Shown here one piece after another: positions 10,646-20,612 of a stretch of 64,000 nt of DNA. The notes beneath the pieces are model-generated. The model was not told where the DNA came from. It searched no databases and was given only the letters and a program-made list of their open reading frames with translations. Numbering within the stretch: position 1 is the first letter of the stretch; every line of letters starts with the position of its first letter. Origin of the DNA: Cupriavidus respiraculi (lineage in GTDB: Bacteria; Pseudomonadota; Gammaproteobacteria; Burkholderiales; Burkholderiaceae); NCBI RefSeq assembly GCF_914271545.1, contig NZ_CAJZAH010000007.1:1-64000 (forward strand), written 5' to 3'. A program made the translations under genes and the position numbers.

Positions 10646-11524
10646 ATGTTTGGACAGATTCCCGATTTCAACGACGGCTTCGAGTTCCTGCGCAAGATGT
10701 GGGGCAACGCCGCGGGCATGCCCGCCGGCCTGATGCCAGGGCTCTCGTCGATGACCCCGCCGATGGACCTGGAGGAAGTGGACAGGCGCATCCAGGAACT
10801 GAAGACGGTGGAGAGCTGGCTGCAGTTGAACACCAACCTGCTGCGCACCACCATCCAGGGCCTGGAGGTGCAGCGCGCCACGCTGGTCGCGCTCAAGACC
10901 TTCGGCAACGCGCTGTCTCCGGAAGCCATGCAGAGCGCGATGGAAAACGTGGCGCGCGCGGCCAACGCGCCGAGCGCCTCGCCGCCCCGCCGGGACACCC
11001 GCCCGGAGCCGGCGCAGCCGTCGGCGGCGGGCCACGATCCCGACGCCGACAATAACGAGGAGGACGAGGAAGAACCCATTCCGGGCCAGCCCCCGTTCGA
11101 GCCCTCGTCTGCCGGGGAGGCGGCCGGTGCCGGCGCCACCGCGGGCGCCTCCGCCGCGCCCGAACCGGCCGCCCATGCCAACCTGTGGTGGGACATGGTC
11201 CAGCAGCAGTTCAACCAGATCGCGAGTACCGCCGCGGCCGCCAGCCTCGCGTCGCTTGGCAACATGGGCGGCTTCGGCGTACCCGGCGGCGGCGCGACGG
11301 AGGCGCCAGTCCCGTCGGGAACCGGCCCGACGGGGCAGCCGGCGGCCAAGCGCGCGCCCGCGAAGAAGGCGGCCGGCGCGAAGGCCGGCGCGAAAGGCGC
11401 CAACAACGGCAGCGCCAACGGCCGCAGCGGCAAGGCAGGCGCCAAGTCCGCCGGTACGGCGGGCAACGAGGGCGCCGGGAAAGGCCGCGCCAGGCGCGCA
11501 GGCCCGGACGGCGGCAAAAGCTGA
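10646..11524 (+). CDS. phaM: PhaM-like polyhydroxyalkanoate granule-associated protein
   Basis: The N-terminal about 100 residues ([20 protein letters not shown], then a helix with [20 protein letters not shown]) match PhaM of Ralstonia eutropha. That protein activates PHB synthase PhaC and tethers PHB granules to the nucleoid. The middle is acidic and low-complexity ([11 protein letters not shown]). The C-terminus is histone H1-like, with PAKKA-type Lys/Ala repeats ([15 protein letters not shown]), fitting DNA binding. At 292 residues it is somewhat longer than the about 263 I recall for PhaM, through the low-complexity parts. The ATG at 10646 has a GGAGG site. It lies 109 bases after the crotonase gene. 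Confidence 0.88.
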   Translation: MFGQIPDFNDGFEFLRKMWGNAAGMPAGLMPGLSSMTPPMDLEEVDRRIQELKTVESWLQLNTNLLRTTIQGLEVQRATLVALKTFGNALSPEAMQSAMENVARAANAPSASPPRRDTRPEPAQPSAAGHDPDADNNEEDEEEPIPGQPPFEPSSAGEAAGAGATAGASAAPEPAAHANLWWDMVQQQFNQIASTAAAASLASLGNMGGFGVPGGGATEAPVPSGTGPTGQPAAKRAPAKKAAGAKAGAKGANNGSANGRSGKAGAKSAGTAGNEGAGKGRARRAGPDGGKS

Positions 11525-11760
11525 TTCCGCCGCGCCCTCGCAGGGCAGACCCGGCGCGGCGGGGCAAGCTCCGCTTGCGTGGCTTTTGCCGCCGGTAAAG
11601 TCGGGTCGGACTCACCGGACGCACGATATTGCGGGCAAGGGACGGATAAGCGCCGAACCTTTGCGCCGCGACGGGTTCTCACTTCTTTGGGGCGATTGGA
11701 AAAGCCCTATAAGAATGACTCGCATCTGGTAGAATCCGCCAGTAATTTCAAAGGCTTACC

Positions 11761-12624
11761 ATGCTCTACCCCGAACTGTTCAAATCGCTGGAAGCGGTGC
11801 GCTGGCACATGGACAAGGACATCCCCTGGGATTCCTTCGACGCCAGCCTGCTCACCGACGACCAGGCCAAGACCATCCGCATGAATGCCATCACCGAGTG
11901 GTCCGCATTGCCGGCCACCGAGATGTTCCTGCGCGACAACCGCCACGATTCCGACTTTTCGGCATTCATGAGCATCTGGTTCTTCGAGGAGCAGAAACAC
12001 TCGCTGGTATTGATGGAATACCTGCGCCGCTTCCGCCCCGACCTGGTGCCGACCGAAGAGGAACTGCACGCGGTGCGCTTCGAATTCGATCCTGCGCCGC
12101 CGCTCGAAACGCTGATGCTCCATTTCTGCGGGGAGATCCGCCTGAACCACTGGTATCGCCGTGCCGCCGAATGGCACACCGAACCGGTGATCAAGCATAT
12201 CTACCGCACGCTGTCGCAGGACGAAGCCCGCCATGGCGGCGCCTACCTGCGCTACATGAAGAAGTACCTGAACCAGTTCGGCGACAGCGCGCGCTCGGCA
12301 TTCGCCAAGATCGGCGTGCTGATGGCCTCGGCGCGCCGCACCGAGAAGCCGCTGCACCCGACCAACCTGCACGTGAACAAGTCGCTGTTCCCGAACGACA
12401 CCGTGCAGTCCCGCCTGCCGGATCCGGACTGGCTCGAGCACTGGCTCGATACGCAGATCCGCTTCGACGAGGGCTGGGAGAAGAAGGTGATCGAGCGCAT
12501 CCTGCACAATATGTCGCTGCTGTTCGAGCGGACCTTCGAAACCGTGCAGGACCTGAACCGGTATCGCAAGGAACTGAACGCGCGGCTGCAGGCGGCCGGC
12601 GGTGCGCAACCGGCGGAGATCTGA
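11761..12624 (+). CDS. Ferritin-like diiron protein (acyl-ACP desaturase-like)
   Basis: This 287-residue all-helical protein has two ExxH motifs in the right setting for a carboxylate-bridged diiron site: FFEEQKHS near residue 80 and LSQDEARHGG near residue 155. It is related to the ferritin-like/acyl-[ACP] desaturase superfamily but is short and lacks motifs I could tie to a specific reaction. The function (oxidase, desaturase-like or iron storage) is unknown. A TAGAAT hexamer about 25 bases upstream looks like its -10 box. It ends at a strong terminator, so it forms its own unit. Confidence 0.75.
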   Translation: MLYPELFKSLEAVRWHMDKDIPWDSFDASLLTDDQAKTIRMNAITEWSALPATEMFLRDNRHDSDFSAFMSIWFFEEQKHSLVLMEYLRRFRPDLVPTEEELHAVRFEFDPAPPLETLMLHFCGEIRLNHWYRRAAEWHTEPVIKHIYRTLSQDEARHGGAYLRYMKKYLNQFGDSARSAFAKIGVLMASARRTEKPLHPTNLHVNKSLFPNDTVQSRLPDPDWLEHWLDTQIRFDEGWEKKVIERILHNMSLLFERTFETVQDLNRYRKELNARLQAAGGAQPAEI

Positions 12625-12660
12625 GCCGGCGCCAACCCGCCCCAACGCAGTACCCACGAA

Positions 12661-12691
12661 CCCCATCCCCCGGATGGGGTTTTTTGTTTTT
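12661..12691 (+). terminator. Rho-independent terminator
   Basis: Stem CCCCATCC / GGATGGGG (12661-12679, loop CCC) is followed by six T residues, G and five more T residues. It ends the ferritin-like transcript and separates it from the unassigned genes that follow. Confidence 0.9.
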
Positions 12692-12863
12692 CTGGCCCCG
12701 CAACGCCCCCCGGCCACCAAGCCGGTGGGGAGCGACCAAAGTCGAAAGAGCGCATGCGAAATCCGGAGCGATCGGCGCCGAAGACGGCTACAAAGCAGTC
12801 TCCTTGTTCGCCAGACTGCCTGCGCGACGAGGTTCGTTCCGCGCCGCCACCATCCGGATTGCC

Positions 12864-15713
12864 ATGCCAGTACCTCCCGCTTCGCTCACCCCCACTTCCC
12901 TTGCGCTGACCAAGCGCGTGTACGACGTCGGCCCGGTCGACAAGCCGCGATACGAGCGCGCGCAAAATCTGATTCATCTGATACTGACCAACAAGGTGCC
13001 CAAGGACGAGGCGGCGCCCCGCTCTCTGGTCATCCGCCTCCATGAGGCGCTGCAGAAAGTCGTCGACCTGTTCAAGCTGTTCGTCGGCCGCCATCATCCG
13101 GATGCCCCCGATCGCAACACCATCGCGAATTGCGTGGCGTCGTTGAACTGGCGCGACCTGGCCTACCTGCACGAATGGCTCACCTACAACGAGCGGCCTC
13201 TGGCTGCGATGCTGGATCGAAACACGACGGCCGTCGCGGCGGACTTCACGCTGCTGCGGCAGTGCGTCGACGAAGAGTGGGTCGCACGGGACGCGCAGTT
13301 GCATACGGCCCCCTATTCCCAGGACCGATTCCAGGCCGCGCTCCGTGAGGCGCTCTACAAGATCGACGGCCGGGCACAAGCGGTCTGCGACCGCGAAGCG
13401 GCCGCCACCGACCTGAGAAGCGCGCTGACGGAGCTGACCCGACACGCCGGCGGCGGCAAGGGTCTGAGCGACGCGGAAAAGGCGCAATACCACGACACCA
13501 TCAAGGCCACGCTCGCAGAGTTCGACAAGCCGGCGCTGCGCCGGATCACGGACTGGTTCGATGGTCGCGACCTGGGCAACGCGGGCCCGGCGGCCCGCGA
13601 ATTGCTGGACATCGAAACGTGGCTGCGCACCTATATGGCAAGTCCGGAGTCATTGCGCGCCGACCGGCTCCGGCTCAATGCGGGCTTCTTCAAACAACAG
13701 CATCGCTGCCTGCAAGCCATCGCCGCCGGCATCGCATCGCCGGACGGTGCGCCGTTCCCGACAGCGCTTCCCAAACACCTGCTTCATTCACTGACGCCGG
13801 CCGAGCAAGACCAGCTGCATCTCGTCATCGACGCATATGGCAAGGCGTTCTCGCCCGTCGTGCGTCGCGAGATGCCGCAGTTGGTGCGCGGCCTTGCCAA
13901 CGCGTTGGTTGCCGAACACGACATGCTGGCGCGCGGGGCGGAACGCGGCGAGCTGTCGCCCTCCGCCGTTGGCCATATCCATGACGTCGTTCACGACGCC
14001 GTGGCAGCGATGAAGGCGGAAGGCTACCGACAGGGCGCTGCCTCCGTGCGCTATGTCGAGAGGCATCTGACCCGGGAAGGCGTCGATCACCTCAGGGCCG
14101 GACTTGCGAGCGAGCATCCCGCCGAGAAGCAGGCGGCGCAGTCGAAGCTTGCCTTGCTGGTCCGGCATATGCGCTTGCTGTCCGAGCTGCAACGTGTGCC
14201 GGCTCTGGGGGGCAGGGCCGATCCGGGCAACATCCAGTTCGGCAGCGAGACGCGAATGGCCTACGTGGGGCTGCTCGCGAGCGTCGGGCCGTTGCTTGGG
14301 GCCGATGCGTTGCGTCAGCTTGGCGAATGCGATCTCTTCGGATCGGGCACCGACGCGGTGGAAGCCAGCGGGCAGATGGCCCGCGCCATCGAACTGTGCA
14401 TTGCGAGCAGCGTCGATGCCAACGGCTTCACCGCGTGCTTCAAGGACCTGGTCGAAGCCGGCGTGGCGCTCACCGCGCAGGCCTTCGTGACCGACGCGGC
14501 GCCGGAAGACGCCGCTGACAGCAGGAATGTCGCGGTCTACGCCCGCTTGGCGGACACGATCGGCATGGCGCTCGAACCAGTACTTGACGGCCTGGCGCCG
14601 GACGCGCTTTCGGCGCTATACGCCAACCTGCGCAATCCGGTGTACGACGCCGTCACGGACGAGCTGACGCAGTCGGCCATCAAGCTCTCCCCTAAGCAGT
14701 CGATCGACCCCAAGACCGGCGCGCCCGTGACGATCAATGGACCGTTGCAAGGGGCGTCGCCCAGCGCCGTTGGCGGTATCACCGGAGCGCTCGTTGCAAC
14801 ATGTCAATGCTTCGACGCGCTTCGTGAGAGTGTTCGGGAAAGGTGCGGCGCGCAGGAGATAGCCGCGCCGGTCCCGGAAGACGCCCAGTTGGAGGCAGCC
14901 GCCGTTGTCCGTCGGGCGTACGGGATCGACACCGAGAGAACCACCGACGCAAGCGCCGCCATCGATGGCCTGACGTTCGTATTCATCGATCCGGATTCCG
15001 GTCGGCCCTATCGGGCTATCGTCAACTATGGCGAGATGACGCCGGAGCGCGTCGACGAGATGTGGGAGCGGCAGGCGAAGACGTTTTTCGACGTGCTGGA
15101 TCCGGCTCGACGCGAACAATTGCATGTCGATGTGAATGGCCAGCTCATCCTTTTCGAGGTCGACGAGCAGATGCCGAAGGACTTCAACCGCGGCCCTTAT
15201 TTCCTCGACGGTATCGAGTACGGCAGCGCCAGAACCGATGAAACACTGGCGGTGACGCTGCCGGCGTTCGTCGGCAAGTTGGCTAACCGGCTGGACAATG
15301 ATCCCCAGTGGGTGCTTTCGGTCAGCAGGCTGGCATCGCAGATGACGCAGTCTGCCCCCCAGACCCTCATCGAACGCCCAATCGGAAATCCGGTTCTGGG
15401 CATGCTCGGACCCGGTTACTTCAGCGACCGCCATGGCACCCCCTCGGCCTACCACATCACGCGACAAGGAGACGAGGCACTGGTCGTGGCCACATGGAAA
15501 AAGACCGACTTCGGACGCTTCGTATCGACTCCGGACGAGAACGGCGACCCTTTAGACACCCGATGCGCATACGACATACTGGGGTCGCACAGCTTTATCG
15601 AGTTCAGCACTGCGCTGGTTGCACGAAAGGACGGCACTGGCGCATTTTCCCGGGACGTGCCATGCACGGTAGCCATGGTGCTGGCTTTCGACCCTCACAG
15701 CCGACCGGCATAG
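12864..15713 (+). CDS. Large unassigned protein, candidate secreted effector
   Basis: I do not recognise this 949-residue protein. No signal peptide or transmembrane segment is evident. The N-terminus (MPVPPASLTPTSLALTKRVY) is Ser/Thr/Pro-rich. Residues about 30-600 look helical, with many short Leu/Ala-rich amphipathic stretches. The last about 300 residues look more alpha/beta (LTFVFIDPDSGRPYRAIVNY, QLILFEVDEQMP, ALVVATWKKTDFGRF). Size, soluble helical character and N-terminal composition are compatible with a type III effector, but no catalytic motif is visible. Start choice is uncertain: ATG 12864 has only a weak ribosome site and the frame is open upstream. Three lines counted by hand gave 62, 65 and 57 percent GC against 68 percent for a line in the Mla genes, so it may have been acquired. 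Confidence 0.7.
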   Translation: MPVPPASLTPTSLALTKRVYDVGPVDKPRYERAQNLIHLILTNKVPKDEAAPRSLVIRLHEALQKVVDLFKLFVGRHHPDAPDRNTIANCVASLNWRDLAYLHEWLTYNERPLAAMLDRNTTAVAADFTLLRQCVDEEWVARDAQLHTAPYSQDRFQAALREALYKIDGRAQAVCDREAAATDLRSALTELTRHAGGGKGLSDAEKAQYHDTIKATLAEFDKPALRRITDWFDGRDLGNAGPAARELLDIETWLRTYMASPESLRADRLRLNAGFFKQQHRCLQAIAAGIASPDGAPFPTALPKHLLHSLTPAEQDQLHLVIDAYGKAFSPVVRREMPQLVRGLANALVAEHDMLARGAERGELSPSAVGHIHDVVHDAVAAMKAEGYRQGAASVRYVERHLTREGVDHLRAGLASEHPAEKQAAQSKLALLVRHMRLLSELQRVPALGGRADPGNIQFGSETRMAYVGLLASVGPLLGADALRQLGECDLFGSGTDAVEASGQMARAIELCIASSVDANGFTACFKDLVEAGVALTAQAFVTDAAPEDAADSRNVAVYARLADTIGMALEPVLDGLAPDALSALYANLRNPVYDAVTDELTQSAIKLSPKQSIDPKTGAPVTINGPLQGASPSAVGGITGALVATCQCFDALRESVRERCGAQEIAAPVPEDAQLEAAAVVRRAYGIDTERTTDASAAIDGLTFVFIDPDSGRPYRAIVNYGEMTPERVDEMWERQAKTFFDVLDPARREQLHVDVNGQLILFEVDEQMPKDFNRGPYFLDGIEYGSARTDETLAVTLPAFVGKLANRLDNDPQWVLSVSRLASQMTQSAPQTLIERPIGNPVLGMLGPGYFSDRHGTPSAYHITRQGDEALVVATWKKTDFGRFVSTPDENGDPLDTRCAYDILGSHSFIEFSTALVARKDGTGAFSRDVPCTVAMVLAFDPHSRPA

Positions 15714-15769
15714 GAACTCCAGCGGGCGTCGTACAGGCCGGCGGGATCCACTTTCATCGGGAGCGCAAG

Positions 15770-16852
15770 ATGAAGCAATGTGTTTCTGTGAACGCCTATG
15801 GGACGCGTGTCAGCCGCAGCGATATCAAGCGGGCAGCGCACGGTTCGGACAAACCGACCGCCCGGCCAATCGCGAGCCGCGACGGTCCCGCCGGGCCGCT
15901 TGCCAAGGGCGCCAGGTGTCATGCAGGCCGGACACCGAAGCAGGCAGGTGTCGGCCTGGAGACCGTACTCGCCGCGTTGCCCCCGCGCCAGATCAAGAAG
16001 ATTTTCTGCACCGACGGTAAATCGCTGCGGGCGCTCAGCGTGACATCGACCGCGATGTCGTCGCTGTTGCGAGCCGATTATTTCTGGACCCACGTACCTT
16101 CCCCCAATACTCCGAAAACCATGATGCAGCTTGCCGAACTGGGAGTGGACAAAGACATGGTCGAACGCATACCCGTTCGCATGATCATGGCGCTGGCCAA
16201 TGCCTACCTGTCGGGCCAGTGCTCCCGGCGGCAGTGCAGATACGCGCTCAAGCTCCTGGCGCAGCCGCGGCCCCTCCGCCCCGGCGACGATGACCTGGCG
16301 CAGATGGGCCTGTCCGAAGCATCACGCCTTATCGAGGGACGCAGATTCCTGCTCGACGAGTGGGCGGTCATCGGGCTGATGAATGGCATCATCGATGTGC
16401 ACGACTTCGCCTACATCCGACCTGGGATTGGCATCGCGTTTCCCGAATTCTGGGCGCGGCGCTTTCCCGCCATGCGCAAGGAGTCGCCGTTTGCACTGAT
16501 ACCGCAGGACTTGCGCTACATCGGCGTCTATACGCCCGCAGCAATCGACTTGATGCGCGTCGGTCTGCTCCGCGACCGACCCGTCACGCTCGATGGGCCC
16601 TGCCGGACCAATGTGCTTGATGTGGCGGAAACCCTCGGCGTCTATACGGGACGAATGCACTACCTGCTGGGCATCGTGGCCGCGCGCGCGGCGGGCAGAA
16701 GCCCCGGGCCGCTGGGTGGAGACGCGAGCAATGAGGCGTTGAACCTGTCCTTCCAGGCCGCGTTCGGCATCGCCGTGGAACCGGCCGAAGGCGGGAACCG
16801 CGCCGCCGCGCCTGCCGCGCCGCGCCATCGGGAATTCTGTCATCTCGTCTGA
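15770..16852 (+). CDS. Unassigned protein, second gene of the 12.8-16.9 kb pair
   Basis: This 360-residue protein follows the previous gene by 56 bases with a GGGAG site before ATG 15770, so the two are probably co-transcribed. The first about 60 residues are Arg/Gly/Pro/Ser-rich and probably disordered. The rest is predicted largely helical (for example MMQLAELGVDKDMVERIPVR and LNLSFQAAFGIAVE), with no signal peptide and no enzyme motif I can name. An Ala/Pro/Arg-rich tail ends it. It might be an effector, or a partner or immunity-type protein of the larger neighbour; the sequence does not decide. A GC-rich dyad just past the stop (about 16857-16873) could be a weak terminator. Confidence 0.65.
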   Translation: MKQCVSVNAYGTRVSRSDIKRAAHGSDKPTARPIASRDGPAGPLAKGARCHAGRTPKQAGVGLETVLAALPPRQIKKIFCTDGKSLRALSVTSTAMSSLLRADYFWTHVPSPNTPKTMMQLAELGVDKDMVERIPVRMIMALANAYLSGQCSRRQCRYALKLLAQPRPLRPGDDDLAQMGLSEASRLIEGRRFLLDEWAVIGLMNGIIDVHDFAYIRPGIGIAFPEFWARRFPAMRKESPFALIPQDLRYIGVYTPAAIDLMRVGLLRDRPVTLDGPCRTNVLDVAETLGVYTGRMHYLLGIVAARAAGRSPGPLGGDASNEALNLSFQAAFGIAVEPAEGGNRAAAPAAPRHREFCHLV

Positions 16853-17064
16853 GCGATGCGCCGCCCCGGCGGCGTAGTCGCCTAAAATGCCGGTGTCCGA
16901 CGGAAACCCAAGCCGTCGGCTCCGCGCACGATCTGGCCAGAACTGTGTAGCAGCCCTTCCTGCAATGGCTGCCTCTTTCTCCGGTGCCATTTCCTCCCTG
17001 TCGCGGACCGCAAACCCATCCCGGCCGCCAGACTCCATCGCGGCCGGCGCCACACACCGGAACC

Positions 17065-17559
17065 ATGGCCGCCCCGAATTTCGAATCCAAACTGGTCCCC
17101 CCGGGGAACCCCGAAGCGCTGCAACGACAGCTTTCCGCCCTCCCCCGCCCCATGGTCTTCACCAACGGGGTATTCGACATCCTGCATCGGGGCCATGCCA
17201 CCTATCTGGCGCAGGCCCGCGCCATGGGTGCGAGCCTCGTGGTCGGCGTCAACAGCGACGCTTCGGTGCGCATGCTTGGCAAGGGCGACGACCGGCCGCT
17301 GAACAGCGAGGCGGACCGCATGGCGCTGTTGGCCGCGCTGGAATCGGTGGACCTGGTGGTGATGTTTACCGAGCAGACGCCGGTCGAACTGATTCGGCAA
17401 GTGCGCCCGGACATCTATGTGAAGGGCGGCGACTACGATATCGATACGCTGGAGGAAACGCGGGTGGTCCGCAGCTGGGGCGGGCAGGCGCATGCGATCG
17501 CGTTCCTGCACGACCGCTCCACCACCAAGCTGCTGCACAAGGTGCGGCAAGGCGGCTGA
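17065..17559 (+). CDS. rfaE2: D-glycero-beta-D-manno-heptose 1-phosphate adenylyltransferase
   Basis: This 164-residue cytidylyltransferase-fold protein has FTNGVFDILHRGH, with the nucleotidyl-transfer motif HRGH at residues 41-44, and IYVKGGDYD later. It corresponds to the C-terminal domain of HldE, which makes ADP-heptose for the lipopolysaccharide inner core. The kinase half is a separate gene not in the window. ATG 17065 is supported by where the family begins. A TAAAAT hexamer at about 16882 could be the -10 box. It is convergent with coaX, 32 bases apart. Confidence 0.92.
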   Translation: MAAPNFESKLVPPGNPEALQRQLSALPRPMVFTNGVFDILHRGHATYLAQARAMGASLVVGVNSDASVRMLGKGDDRPLNSEADRMALLAALESVDLVVMFTEQTPVELIRQVRPDIYVKGGDYDIDTLEETRVVRSWGGQAHAIAFLHDRSTTKLLHKVRQGG

Positions 17560-17591
17560 GCGAGATACCTCCCGCGCGCCGGCGCCCGGCG

Positions 17592-18428
17592 TCAGCCAGC
17601 CGTGGCGCCAGCCATCACGTGCAGGCCCAGCAGTACCAGGTTGTCATGCATCTCGAAGGGCATCGGCAGCGCGGGCGCCAGCACGTGGCGGGCGCCGCCG
17701 GACAGCAGGCAGTGGGCCGGTCCGAGCGCTGACAGCGCCCGCCATGCGCGTTCGATGGCGCCCACCTGGGCGGCGAGGCAACCCGCGGCGATGGCGTCGT
17801 GCGTGTTGTCGGCCCAGGGCGCCCGGGCCGCCGCGTCCTGCGGATCCACCGCAGGCAGCTGCGCGGTATTGCGGGCGAGCGCGTTCATCATCAGCTCCAG
17901 CCCCGGCAGGATCTGTCCGCCGGCGAAGCGCGCGCCGCCATCGGGCTGCGCGAGCACGACGTCCAGCGTGGTCGCCGTGCCGGCGGTGACGATCAGCAGA
18001 TGGCCGGCGCGCCGGAACGCGCGGGCCCCCACGCTCCCGGTCCAGCGGTCCACGCCCAGCTGCGTCGGTTCCCGGTAGCCGTTGACCAGTTCGCCCGCCG
18101 CGGCGGCGCTGCGCACCCAATGGATGCCGGGCAGCACGCCGAAGACCGCGGCCAGCGCGGCGTCGACACGCTCGGCCACCACGGGACCGGCCACGTTGCT
18201 GATCCAGACCGCCGGTGGCGCGCCGGCCGCCGAGGCCAGCGGCAACAGCGGCCGCCATTGCGCGGCCAGCGCGTCGGCGTCGTGGTGCGCGACCGCGCTG
18301 GCGTGGCGCCACGGTGTCGGCAGCGCTGCCGCGGCGTCCACGTTCGCGTGCGTATCGCACCAGGCCCATTTCAGGCGCGTATTGCCGATATCGATCAGCA
18401 GCAGCGGCGACGAGGGCGACGCGCTCAT
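17592..18428 (-). CDS. coaX: Type III pantothenate kinase
   Basis: This 278-residue protein has the ASKHA-type start [15 protein letters not shown], the substrate region [13 protein letters not shown] and GTATTLDVV. It phosphorylates pantothenate in the first committed step of CoA synthesis and is the CoaA-independent form typical of Burkholderiales. It starts inside the birA stop (ATGA, 4-base overlap), so it is translationally coupled to birA. The birA-coaX pairing is common in related genomes. Confidence 0.94.
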   Translation of the reverse strand: MSASPSSPLLLIDIGNTRLKWAWCDTHANVDAAAALPTPWRHASAVAHHDADALAAQWRPLLPLASAAGAPPAVWISNVAGPVVAERVDAALAAVFGVLPGIHWVRSAAAAGELVNGYREPTQLGVDRWTGSVGARAFRRAGHLLIVTAGTATTLDVVLAQPDGGARFAGGQILPGLELMMNALARNTAQLPAVDPQDAAARAPWADNTHDAIAAGCLAAQVGAIERAWRALSALGPAHCLLSGGARHVLAPALPMPFEMHDNLVLLGLHVMAGATAG

Positions 18429-19312
18429 GCCTGCGCCCCGGCAACCGCGCCGCCCGCCGTGGCTGGCCGCAACGACAGTTCCCCGCTGGCGATGCGCTGC
18501 AGACCGGCATCGGTCTCCAGCAGCAGATGGCCCTCGCCATCCACGCCGCGCGCCATGCCCTGGGCCAGCAGCCGGCCGTCATGCAGCAGCCGCACCGGCT
18601 GGTCCCGGTAGGCATCGTGGGCGCACCAGCGTGGCGCCATCGGGCCGAAGCCCTGCGCCAGGAAATCGGCGTGCATGGCGGCGAGCCGGTTCAGCACGGC
18701 GGCCAGCAAGGCGGTAGGCCCTTGCACGACGTCGAAGCCGGTCGCGATCTCCGTCACGCCGGCCAGTTCGCGGCCCAGTGCGGCCTCCATTGCGGGATCG
18801 CGCACGAGGTTCAGGCCGATGCCGATCACCGCCCACACGCGTTCGGGCCCGGCCGGCACCGACTCGATCAAGATGCCGGCCAACTTGCGTTCGTCGATCT
18901 GCAGGTCGTTGGGCCACTTGAGCCCCACCGCGCGGCCCAGCGCCGGCTCGAAGTCAGCCAGCGCCTCGGCCAGCGCCAGCCCGACCGCCAGGCTCAGTCC
19001 GCTCAGCCGCGCCGGCGGCAGCGCCAGGGGCAGCGCCACCGAGAAGGTCAGGCCCGCCTGCCCCTGCCACGGGCGCCCCTGCCGGCCACGGCCGGCGCTC
19101 TGCCGGTAGGCCGCGCGCACGCGGCCGCCGCCGCCCCAACCGGCCTCGCGCACCGCGCGCGACAGGTCCGCATTGGTGGAACCGGTTTCGTCGACGATTT
19201 CCAGCAGCCAGTCGCGCGCGGTGCCGCCTAGCGCGGCGCGCAGGGACGGCGCGTCGATGCGCCACGGCGCAGGGGCTGGATTGGCTTGAAAATCGGGCGG
19301 GTCGGCTGGCAT
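18425..19312 (-). CDS. birA: Biotin-[acetyl-CoA-carboxylase] ligase, monofunctional
   Basis: This 295-residue enzyme attaches biotin to BCCP. Visible motifs are [10 protein letters not shown], the biotinyl-AMP loop GRGRQGRPW and [17 protein letters not shown]. The N-terminal winged helix of enterobacterial BirA is absent, so this form should not repress biotin genes. ATG 19312 is preferred; an in-frame ATG at 19354 is the alternative. It is the first gene of a birA-coaX operon, divergent from the MCE transporter genes. Confidence 0.93.
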   Translation of the reverse strand: MPADPPDFQANPAPAPWRIDAPSLRAALGGTARDWLLEIVDETGSTNADLSRAVREAGWGGGGRVRAAYRQSAGRGRQGRPWQGQAGLTFSVALPLALPPARLSGLSLAVGLALAEALADFEPALGRAVGLKWPNDLQIDERKLAGILIESVPAGPERVWAVIGIGLNLVRDPAMEAALGRELAGVTEIATGFDVVQGPTALLAAVLNRLAAMHADFLAQGFGPMAPRWCAHDAYRDQPVRLLHDGRLLAQGMARGVDGEGHLLLETDAGLQRIASGELSLRPATAGGAVAGAQA

Positions 19313-19487
19313 GGGAAGGCGCGGAAGCGGGGCGGGAAAGCGGTCAGCCCGCATTGTAGCCGCGGCCCCCGCGGGCGATCGCCGCGACGGCCGTGGCGCC
19401 CGCGCCCGCCCTTCGCCCGACCGTGGTGCTTCGCGATGCCCCCCGCGTGGCTTAGAATCGGCACTCGTTCATCAGATCACCGACCCT

Positions 19488-20612
19488 TTGGAACGCTATA
19501 CGAGGCCAGATCTCGAGGTCACCCGGCAGGACGGCGCGGCGGCGGTACGCCTGCAAGGCGACTGGACCGCCCTGTCGCTGACCGAGGACCGCTGCGCGTT
19601 CGAGCTGCGCCGCCAGCTGCGCGAACTGGCGGGCGAGCGGACGCGATGGTCGCTCGCCGACATGGGCCGCCTGGACCATATCGGCGCGCAGCTGCTGTGG
19701 CAGGGTTGGGGCGCGAAGATGCCGGCCGCGCTCGAAGCGAACGACGGCCAGCGCCGCACGATCGAGCGGATCGCGGCGGTGCAGCGGCAGGGGTGGAAGA
19801 AGCGCATGGTCGAACGCTTCAACCCGATCACCCTCTTGGGCGCGTCGATCCTGTCGATGCTGTCGCAGCTGGGCAATGGCATCACCATGCTGGGCCAGCT
19901 GATGCTGGACCTGCTGCGCTTTGCCGCCGCGCCGCGCCGCGGCCCCTGGCGCGAGATCTCGGCGAACATCTACAACGCGGGTTACAAGGCGCTGGGCATC
20001 ACGGCGCTGGTGGGCTTCCTGATCGGCATCGTGCTCGCCTATCTGTCTGCCAACCAGCTGCGCACCTTCGGCGCCAGCATCTTTATCGTCAATATCCTGG
20101 GCATGGCGGTGATCCGCGAACTCGGCCCGGTGCTGGCCGCGATCCTGGTCGCGGGCCGCTCGGGTTCGGCCATCACGGCGCAGATCGGCGTGATGCGGGT
20201 CACGGAGGAACTGGACGCGATGCGCGTGATGGGCATTCCGCACGGCTTCCGCCTGATCATGCCGCGCGTGGTGGCGCTGTCGATCGCGATGCCGCTGCTG
20301 GTGTTCTGGACGGACCTGATGGCGCTCGCCGGGGGCATCATGGCCGCGCGGCTGCAACTGGGCATCAGCGCCACGTTCTTCCTGCGCGAGCTGCCGGAAG
20401 CGGTGCCGGTGGCCAATCTGTGGTTCGGCCTGGGCAAGGGCGTGGCGTTCGGCATCCTGATCGCGCTGACCGCCTGCCACTTCGGGCTGCGCATCAAGCC
20501 CAATACCCAGAGCCTGGGCGAAGGCACCACCGCGTCGGTGGTCACCTCCATCACGATGGTGATCGTGGCCGACGCCATCTTCGCCATCCTGTTCCGGAAC
20601 GTCGGCATATGA
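19488..20612 (+). CDS. MlaE-family ABC permease with N-terminal STAS domain
   Basis: This 374-residue permease has a cytosolic N-terminal part of about 100 residues that reads as a STAS domain (DGAAAVRLQGDWTALSL, LADMGRLDHIGAQLLW), then the MlaE permease with about five membrane helices (GASILSMLSQLGNGITMLGQ, ALGITALVGFLIGIVLAYLS, VIRELGPVLAAILVAGRSGS). It forms the membrane core of a phospholipid-type ABC transporter with the next two genes. In E. coli Mla the STAS protein (MlaB) is separate; here it is fused. The start is uncertain: no ATG fits, and TTG 19488 is the best candidate. The stop overlaps the next start (ATGA). Confidence 0.87.
   Translation: MERYTRPDLEVTRQDGAAAVRLQGDWTALSLTEDRCAFELRRQLRELAGERTRWSLADMGRLDHIGAQLLWQGWGAKMPAALEANDGQRRTIERIAAVQRQGWKKRMVERFNPITLLGASILSMLSQLGNGITMLGQLMLDLLRFAAAPRRGPWREISANIYNAGYKALGITALVGFLIGIVLAYLSANQLRTFGASIFIVNILGMAVIRELGPVLAAILVAGRSGSAITAQIGVMRVTEELDAMRVMGIPHGFRLIMPRVVALSIAMPLLVFWTDLMALAGGIMAARLQLGISATFFLRELPEAVPVANLWFGLGKGVAFGILIALTACHFGLRIKPNTQSLGEGTTASVVTSITMVIVADAIFAILFRNVGI

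Noticed and set aside
12700-12864. Possible HrpB-type box (TTCG pairs) before the 949-residue gene
   Set aside because: The two TTCG copies are 22 bases apart, not the expected 16, so this is not counted as a regulatory site.
12625-17064. Integrated element around the two unassigned genes
   Set aside because: No integrase, tRNA target, flanking direct repeats or insertion sequence ends were seen; acquisition remains only a suspicion from base composition and lack of homology.
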